DNA from: Desulfuromonadales bacterium
GTDB lineage: Bacteria; Desulfobacterota; Desulfuromonadia; Desulfuromonadales; Geopsychrobacteraceae
Reading direction: 5' to 3'
Assembly: GCA_019429255.1 (NCBI GenBank)
Contig: JAHYIY010000002.1
Coordinates: 87,141 to 151,140 of the forward strand
DNA: 64,000 nucleotides
Part shown: positions 58,264-64,000 of the stretch, piece after piece
Layout of the letters: each line of letters begins with the position of its first letter
Position numbering within the stretch: position 1 is the stretch's first letter
Notes under the pieces: model-generated
What the model saw: the letters and a program-made list of their open reading frames with translations, nothing else
The model's database searches: none
Told to the model about the DNA's origin: nothing
Translations under genes and position numbers: made by a program

Positions 58264-59724
58264 ATGGAAAATCTGGTTCAAGAAGCCATCCAGAATGTGA
58301 ACTTGCATGCCGTCATGCCGTCCCTGATACTCTCAGTGGCAGGGATGGTGCTACTTCTGGTTGCGGTCTTTTCTCCACGGGGTAAAACTGCGCATATTGC
58401 CTGGCTGAGCATCGCCGCGTTAATTGTCGCCGGCATCGTTACCATCATGGGGTGGAATGATACCCAGTATGGATTTGCCGGATCGGTGCAGCTAGACAAC
58501 TTTGCCGCCTTTTTCAGCATGATCTGTATTATCGCTGCCGGGCTAGCCATTCTGATGTCGGATGAATATCTCAAACGTGAGAATTTCCCTGTCGGCGAAT
58601 ATTATCCGTTGATTCTCATCACAACTGCAGGTGCCATGTGGATGGTTTCAGGCACCGACCTGATCACCATCTTCCTTGGGCTTGAGGTGCTCTCGGTTTC
58701 ACTTTACATTCTGGCCGGCTTCTTCCGTGATCAGGTCCGGTGTAACGAGGCTGGTTTGAAGTACTTTTTCCTCGGAGCCTTCTCTACCGGTTTTCTGCTT
58801 TATGGTATGGCTCTTCTCTATGGCGTCAGCGGCACTACCAAAATCTACGATATCGGCGCTTATATCCAAGCCAATCCGGACGCAACAACCAATATCATGT
58901 TTATCGCGGGTGGTCTGTTGATGCTGACCGGCTTTTTCTTCAAGATTGCCGCTGCGCCATTCCACATGTGGACCCCAGATGTCTACCAGGGCGCGCCCAC
59001 CCCGATCACTGCTTTTATGAGTGCGGGTCCAAAGGCTGCTGCTTTTGCCGCGCTGATTCGTGTGACGTTCATTTGTCTCGAAGGGATGCAGGACCATTTG
59101 ACCACCGTGTTCTGGGTCCTGGCTGTATTGACCATGACCGTCGGTAACCTGATTGCCCTTAATCAGAAGGACCTCAAGCGCATGCTCGCTTACTCCTCCA
59201 TCGCCCACGCCGGATACGCAATGGTCGGCCTGGTCGCCTGGAACGAGATCGGATCCGCCGGTATCCTCTTCTATATGCTGGTTTACACCTTTATGAATAT
59301 GGGCGCCTTTGCGATCCTGGTACTGATCGGTCGCAGTGGTGAAGAAAACCTGACGCTGGATGGTGTTACCGGGCTGGGTTATAAAAAGCCGATGTTGGGT
59401 ATTGCCTTCAGCATCTTCCTCTTTGCGCTGATGGGCCTCCCGCCAACTGCGGGCTTTACCGGCAAGTTTTATATCTTTGCCGGTGCGATCAACTCCGGTT
59501 ATATCTGGCTGGCGGTGCTGGGTGTGCTCAATTCAGCTGTATCCCTTTATTACTACCTGCGTATCATGATCTTTATGTACTTTAAAGAGCCGCAGGAAGA
59601 CTACGCCTGGGTCAAGATTTACCCGGCCACGGCGGTATCAATCGTGATTTCTGTCATCGGTGTCCTGTACCTCGGGATCATACCTGGGTCGATTATGCAG
59701 CTCGCGCGCATGGCAGGCTTCTGA
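58264..59724 (+). CDS. nuoN: NADH-quinone oxidoreductase subunit N
   Basis: APFHMWTPDVYQGAPTPITAFMSAGPKAAAFAALIR; MLAYSSIAHAGYAMVG. Confidence 0.98.
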   Translation: MENLVQEAIQNVNLHAVMPSLILSVAGMVLLLVAVFSPRGKTAHIAWLSIAALIVAGIVTIMGWNDTQYGFAGSVQLDNFAAFFSMICIIAAGLAILMSDEYLKRENFPVGEYYPLILITTAGAMWMVSGTDLITIFLGLEVLSVSLYILAGFFRDQVRCNEAGLKYFFLGAFSTGFLLYGMALLYGVSGTTKIYDIGAYIQANPDATTNIMFIAGGLLMLTGFFFKIAAAPFHMWTPDVYQGAPTPITAFMSAGPKAAAFAALIRVTFICLEGMQDHLTTVFWVLAVLTMTVGNLIALNQKDLKRMLAYSSIAHAGYAMVGLVAWNEIGSAGILFYMLVYTFMNMGAFAILVLIGRSGEENLTLDGVTGLGYKKPMLGIAFSIFLFALMGLPPTAGFTGKFYIFAGAINSGYIWLAVLGVLNSAVSLYYYLRIMIFMYFKEPQEDYAWVKIYPATAVSIVISVIGVLYLGIIPGSIMQLARMAGF

Positions 59725-59749
59725 TTCCTTTCAATAAATAGTACAATTG

Positions 59750-59781
59750 AGCCCTTCAGTTCGCTGAGGGGCTTTTTTTTT
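59750..59781 (+). terminator. Rho-independent terminator of nuo operon
   Basis: AGCCC-t-TCAG-TTCG-CTGA-g-GGGCT (UUCG tetraloop) followed by a run of T. Confidence 0.92.
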
Positions 59782-59819
59782 GGTAGACTAAGGGCCCCTT
59801 TCTACAATGGATGTTTTAA

Positions 59820-61172
59820 ATGACGTTAAGAGCATTTCTGCGCCGGCTGCTGATTGACAATCAAGTTAAAAGAGTTACGACGGAGGTAAACCCGGATCTT
59901 GAGCTTGCGGCGGTCTGCCGCCGTGAATTCCTGTCTGCCTCAGGCGGGGATGCGCTGATATTTGAGCAAGTCAAGGGGACTTCGGTTCAGGTTGCAGCTA
60001 ATCTGTTCGGTTCTAAAGCCCGATTGTTCAGCATGCTGGAGCTCAATGAAGGGGACTTGACACGTAAGATCAGAACCTTGATTGCAGCGGGGGAGCATGA
60101 TGCGTTAACCAACCTGACCAATGCTTGTAATATCCCTTCAATGGATTATTGTGAACCGCATTATCAACACGAAGAATTGACCTTGAACGATATTCCGGCT
60201 TTGCGTGCCTGGCCGGGAGAGAAAAACCGCTATTTGACTCTGGCCCTGACCCACAGCGTCTCGCCGGTCACCGGGGTCGACAACCTGGGGCTCTATCGCG
60301 CAGCGCTGGTGGCTGAAGGAAAAATCGCCCTGAATTTTGCTCCTAGCTCAGGTATCGCTGAACATCTAAAGGCTGCGGAACTTCGGAGGGAGTCGCTGCC
60401 CGTGGCCCTGATTCTTGGGGCGGATCCGGCCCTGTTCTGGGCTGCAGCCGCCCCCTTGCCAACCGGCTGTAGTGAATATGGCTTCGCTGCGGCGTTAACC
60501 GGCCGATCATTGACCTTTTCGCCCTGTTCAACCCAACCGTTGAAGGCTCCGGCAGATGCAGAAATCGTCATAGAGGGCGCAATAAAACCAGGTGCAAGGA
60601 TCAAAGAAGGTCCTTTCGGCAACCATACCGGTCAGTACGTTGAGCGCGAAGATTGTCCGCTGATGGAGGTTACGGCGATTCGCCACCGATATCAGCCCAT
60701 CATCCCGGTTACCGTCGTTGGTCCTCCACCGAGCGAGAATGTTCAGTTGGCGAAACTCAATGAACTGCTGCTGCGCGAAATGTTATTGTTTGACTTTCCG
60801 CTGGTTGCTGATCTGGTTATGCCGGAAATGACGGCATTTCATGGCGTGGCGGTTATTGCCGTCAAACCCTGTTCAGCTGCGGAGGTTACGGATCTGATTC
60901 GCCGGTTGCGTACGGTGTCCAGCCTCAGTCGATCCCGGCTGCTGGTACTGGTGGATGATGATATTAATATTCATGATTTTAATCTGAGCTGGTGGCGGAC
61001 CCTTAACATGCTGGGCCCGGAGCGTGTCATCACTACCGGTAAGGGGTTGATCATCAACGCAACAGGGATTGACCGCGATCAACTGGTGAAAGAAGATCGC
61101 ACGACGACTGCTTTGGTCGAAAATCGCCACTATCAGATCTCGAGGGAAGCGCCGGAGAATTTACAACCATGA
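59820..61172 (+). CDS. UbiD-family decarboxylase (second paralogue)
   Basis: IEGAIKPGARIKEGPFGNHTGQYVEREDCPLMEVTAIRHRYQPIIPVTVVGPPPSE. Confidence 0.93.
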   Translation: MTLRAFLRRLLIDNQVKRVTTEVNPDLELAAVCRREFLSASGGDALIFEQVKGTSVQVAANLFGSKARLFSMLELNEGDLTRKIRTLIAAGEHDALTNLTNACNIPSMDYCEPHYQHEELTLNDIPALRAWPGEKNRYLTLALTHSVSPVTGVDNLGLYRAALVAEGKIALNFAPSSGIAEHLKAAELRRESLPVALILGADPALFWAAAAPLPTGCSEYGFAAALTGRSLTFSPCSTQPLKAPADAEIVIEGAIKPGARIKEGPFGNHTGQYVEREDCPLMEVTAIRHRYQPIIPVTVVGPPPSENVQLAKLNELLLREMLLFDFPLVADLVMPEMTAFHGVAVIAVKPCSAAEVTDLIRRLRTVSSLSRSRLLVLVDDDINIHDFNLSWWRTLNMLGPERVITTGKGLIINATGIDRDQLVKEDRTTTALVENRHYQISREAPENLQP

Positions 61173-62986
61173 TAGATTCCCATGGCGATGATCGTGCACG
61201 GGCGTTGTCGACGCTGCAACAGGTGTTCGGTTATCAGCGTTTCCGCCCCCATCAGGAAGAAGTTATTGTCAGTTTGATTGGCGGTCGTGATGCCTTTATT
61301 CTGATGCCGACCGGCGGCGGAAAGTCGATCTGCTTCCAGATTCCGGCTCTGATCAGAGCAGGGGTAACGATTGTTGTGTCACCTCTAATCGCCTTGATGA
61401 AAGATCAGGTTGACAGTCTGATTGCTTTAGGGGTTCGTGCGGCCTGCTATAATTCGAGCCTGACGCCGGGCGAGGTTCGCGAGGTGCTGGAGCGGTTACA
61501 TCAGAACCGGCTTGATCTGCTCTATGTCGCCCCGGAGCGTTTGATGAGCGGCGATTTTCTAAGTCTTTTGCAGGGGTTGAACCCAGCCCTGTTCGCAATC
61601 GATGAGGCTCATTGCATCTCTCAGTGGGGTCATGATTTTCGCCCGGAATATATACGTCTGGGCCAGTTGCGCACCCTCTTCCCCACTGTGCCGATTGCAG
61701 CCCTGACGGCAACGGCGGAAAAACAGACGCGGGCAGATATTATCAGCTGCCTGCAACTGAAGGATCCATATCGGGTCGTTTGTGGATTTGATCGGCCCAA
61801 TATCCGTTATAGTCTGGTCGATAAAGTAAAGCCTTATCAGCAGCTCTGTGAGTTTCTCCTGCGCTATAGCGAGCAGTCCGGGATTATTTATTGTTTAAGT
61901 CGTAAGCGGGTCGAAGAAGTCGCCGATAAGTTAAGCCGGGACGGCTATCAGGCGGCTGCCTATCATGCCGGTCTGGCCCCGGAGGTGCGGCGTTCGGTGC
62001 AGGAGGATTTTCTGCGCGATGATGTACAGATTATTGTCGCGACCGTGGCGTTCGGCATGGGCATCGACAAGCCTAATGTGCGTTTTGTCGTTCATTACGA
62101 CCTGCCGAAAAATATCGAAGGCTACTACCAGGAAACCGGCCGTGCCGGCCGTGACGGCTTGCCGGCAGAGGCTCTGTTGCTGTTCGGTTACGCTGATATC
62201 GCTTTGTTGCGTGGCTTCGTGGAAAAAAACGACGATCCGGAACAATTGCGTACCGAGTTGTATAAACTTAACGCCATGGTGGCTTTTGCCGAAGCGGGGA
62301 TCTGTCGCCGGCGGGTCCTTCTCGGTTATTTTGGCGAGGTGATCGACGCGGACTGCGGTAACTGTGATAATTGTCTGAATCCGCCCGAACAATATGATGC
62401 TACTGAATATGCGCGCAAAGCGCTATCCTGTGTCTACCGGGTTGGTCAGAGTTTTGGCATGGGACATGTGGTCGATGTCTTGCGGGGGGCTGAAAATCAA
62501 CGGATCAAAACCATAAAACATGATCGGCTCTCAACCTATGGGATAGGGCAGGATGTCAGTCGCGATGACTGGAATTACTTGCTGCGTCAATTGATTCAGC
62601 TGGGCTACCTGGAGCAGGATGTCGCCCGCTACTCGATACTGAAGCTGACCGAGCAAGCACGCCCCTTGCTGCGCGGTGAAGAACGGCTTAAACTGTGCAA
62701 GCCGCGAACCAGGGTCCAGCGCGGCAAAAAGAAAGAACATAAGATAAGGGGGCAAAACTACGACCCGGCGCTGTTTGAAGAGCTGCGCAGGGTACGTAAA
62801 CAGATAGCTGATCGTGACGGAGTTCCACCCTATGTCGTATTTGGTGATGCGAGTCTGGCGGAAATGGCTGTTGCATTGCCGACCAGTCAGAGTGAACTGA
62901 TGGCGATCAATGGTGTTGGACAGGTCAAATTACAACGTTACGGTAATGATTTTATCCAGGCGATCAACGGCTTTCTCTGTCGTTAA
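61169..62986 (+). CDS. recQ: ATP-dependent DNA helicase RecQ
   Basis: FGYQRFRPHQEEVI, LMPTGGGKSICFQIPAL, DEAHCISQWGHDFRPEY, RQC Zn motif CGNCDNCLNPPE, HRDC C-terminus. Confidence 0.95.
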   Translation: MIDSHGDDRARALSTLQQVFGYQRFRPHQEEVIVSLIGGRDAFILMPTGGGKSICFQIPALIRAGVTIVVSPLIALMKDQVDSLIALGVRAACYNSSLTPGEVREVLERLHQNRLDLLYVAPERLMSGDFLSLLQGLNPALFAIDEAHCISQWGHDFRPEYIRLGQLRTLFPTVPIAALTATAEKQTRADIISCLQLKDPYRVVCGFDRPNIRYSLVDKVKPYQQLCEFLLRYSEQSGIIYCLSRKRVEEVADKLSRDGYQAAAYHAGLAPEVRRSVQEDFLRDDVQIIVATVAFGMGIDKPNVRFVVHYDLPKNIEGYYQETGRAGRDGLPAEALLLFGYADIALLRGFVEKNDDPEQLRTELYKLNAMVAFAEAGICRRRVLLGYFGEVIDADCGNCDNCLNPPEQYDATEYARKALSCVYRVGQSFGMGHVVDVLRGAENQRIKTIKHDRLSTYGIGQDVSRDDWNYLLRQLIQLGYLEQDVARYSILKLTEQARPLLRGEERLKLCKPRTRVQRGKKKEHKIRGQNYDPALFEELRRVRKQIADRDGVPPYVVFGDASLAEMAVALPTSQSELMAINGVGQVKLQRYGNDFIQAINGFLCR

Positions 62987-63007
62987 CCTTAGAGTCCGGG
63001 AGATATC

Positions 63008-63850
63008 TTGAAAATCATCTCATTTAACATCAACGGCTTACGGGCACGTTACCATCAGTTGCAGGCGCTGGTTGAAAAGCATGATCCTGATATTATCGGC
63101 CTGCAGGAAACCAAGGTGCATGATAGTGAATTCCCTCACGAGACCTTGGCAACGCTGGGCTATCATATTGTCCATCATGGCCAGAAGGCGCATTACGGTG
63201 TTGCCACCCTGTCCCGACTGGAACCACTAACGGTGGTAAAGGGATATCCCAATGAAGATTCGGAACATCAACGGCGAACCCTGATCACCGCTTACCGGCT
63301 GGCCGATGGCACCACCGTAAAAGTGGTTAATGGCTACTTCCCGCAAGGGGAAAGTCGCCATCATCCGTTGAAATTCCCCCATAAACGCGATTATTACCAA
63401 AATCTGCATAATTGGTTGACCAATGAAGCTGACCCGGAAGATCAGTTGGTGGTTCTCGGGGATTTGAATGTGGCGCCGACAGATGCAGATATCGGTATTG
63501 GCGAAGAAAATGCCAAGCGCTGGCTGCGAACTGGCAAGTGCTGTTTTCTGCCGGAAGAGCGTGGCTGGTATGAAAAACTTTACCGCTGGGGTTTGCAGGA
63601 TACCTGGCGGACATTGAACCCGAATGTGAGCGATCAATTCAGTTGGTTTGATTATCGTTCCCGCGGCTTTGAAGCCGATCCCAGACGGGGCTTAAGGATC
63701 GATATGATTCTGGCTACCAGCAAGTTGCAGCAACGTTGTATTGGTGCCGGCATCGACTACGAGCTGCGGGCCATGGAAAAACCCTCGGATCATTGCCCGG
63801 TCTGGGCCGAATTTGCGTTGTCGACAGAAGTTGAACAGCACAAAGAATAA
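63008..63850 (+). CDS. xthA: Exodeoxyribonuclease III / AP endonuclease (ExoIII family)
   Basis: [73 protein letters not shown]. Confidence 0.95.
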   Translation: MKIISFNINGLRARYHQLQALVEKHDPDIIGLQETKVHDSEFPHETLATLGYHIVHHGQKAHYGVATLSRLEPLTVVKGYPNEDSEHQRRTLITAYRLADGTTVKVVNGYFPQGESRHHPLKFPHKRDYYQNLHNWLTNEADPEDQLVVLGDLNVAPTDADIGIGEENAKRWLRTGKCCFLPEERGWYEKLYRWGLQDTWRTLNPNVSDQFSWFDYRSRGFEADPRRGLRIDMILATSKLQQRCIGAGIDYELRAMEKPSDHCPVWAEFALSTEVEQHKE

Positions 63851-64000
63851 GTTTCTGTCCGGAAACGGCTCTTTTCCGTCATACCGACCTCCTTCCGTGT
63901 ACCCATTATGTTCCGGTGAAATGTTCTGATTTATCGTCAAATTCGGCGATAAAAAAACGAATACTCTAACTATCCGCCAGAAATGACGACTTTCTGAATA

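Overview
Chromosomal window from a Gram-negative bacterium, most like a Desulfuromonadales-type deltaproteobacterium (inferred from gene content only). It contains:
- a TRAP transporter (first gene truncated at the window edge)
- a Cpx-like envelope-stress locus (spy-like gene divergent from a response regulator/histidine kinase pair)
- housekeeping genes uvrA, pdxA, two SurA/PpiC-type genes, mfd, nadA and tatB/tatC
- a histidine kinase / sigma54 regulator / receiver / HtrA module
- a UbiD-type decarboxylase
- a polysulfide/thiosulfate-reductase-like molybdoenzyme cluster ending in a triple-rhodanese lipoprotein
- an ABC-2 exporter and Hsp33
- a complete 14-gene nuoA-N operon
- a second UbiD paralogue, a recQ-type helicase and an exonuclease III gene

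No tRNA, rRNA, CRISPR array, phage or transposase gene was recognised.

The most interesting non-routine signals are:
1. A tiny candidate selenoprotein gene missed by the ORF track (6598-6765), with an in-frame UGA followed by a bSECIS-like hairpin.
2. A canonical -24/-12 sigma54 promoter with an upstream inverted repeat, between a sigma54 activator gene and the RR-htrA genes.
3. A possible htrA 3'-UTR small RNA with an anti-Shine-Dalgarno loop.
4. Three CpxR-box-like motifs in the spy/cpxR-like divergent region.
5. A nested cloverleaf-like inverted-repeat element at 35069-35210.
6. The Mo-reductase plus triple-rhodanese lipoprotein cluster.
7. Two perfect palindromes upstream of nuoA.

All calls were made by eye; no database search or folding software was run.
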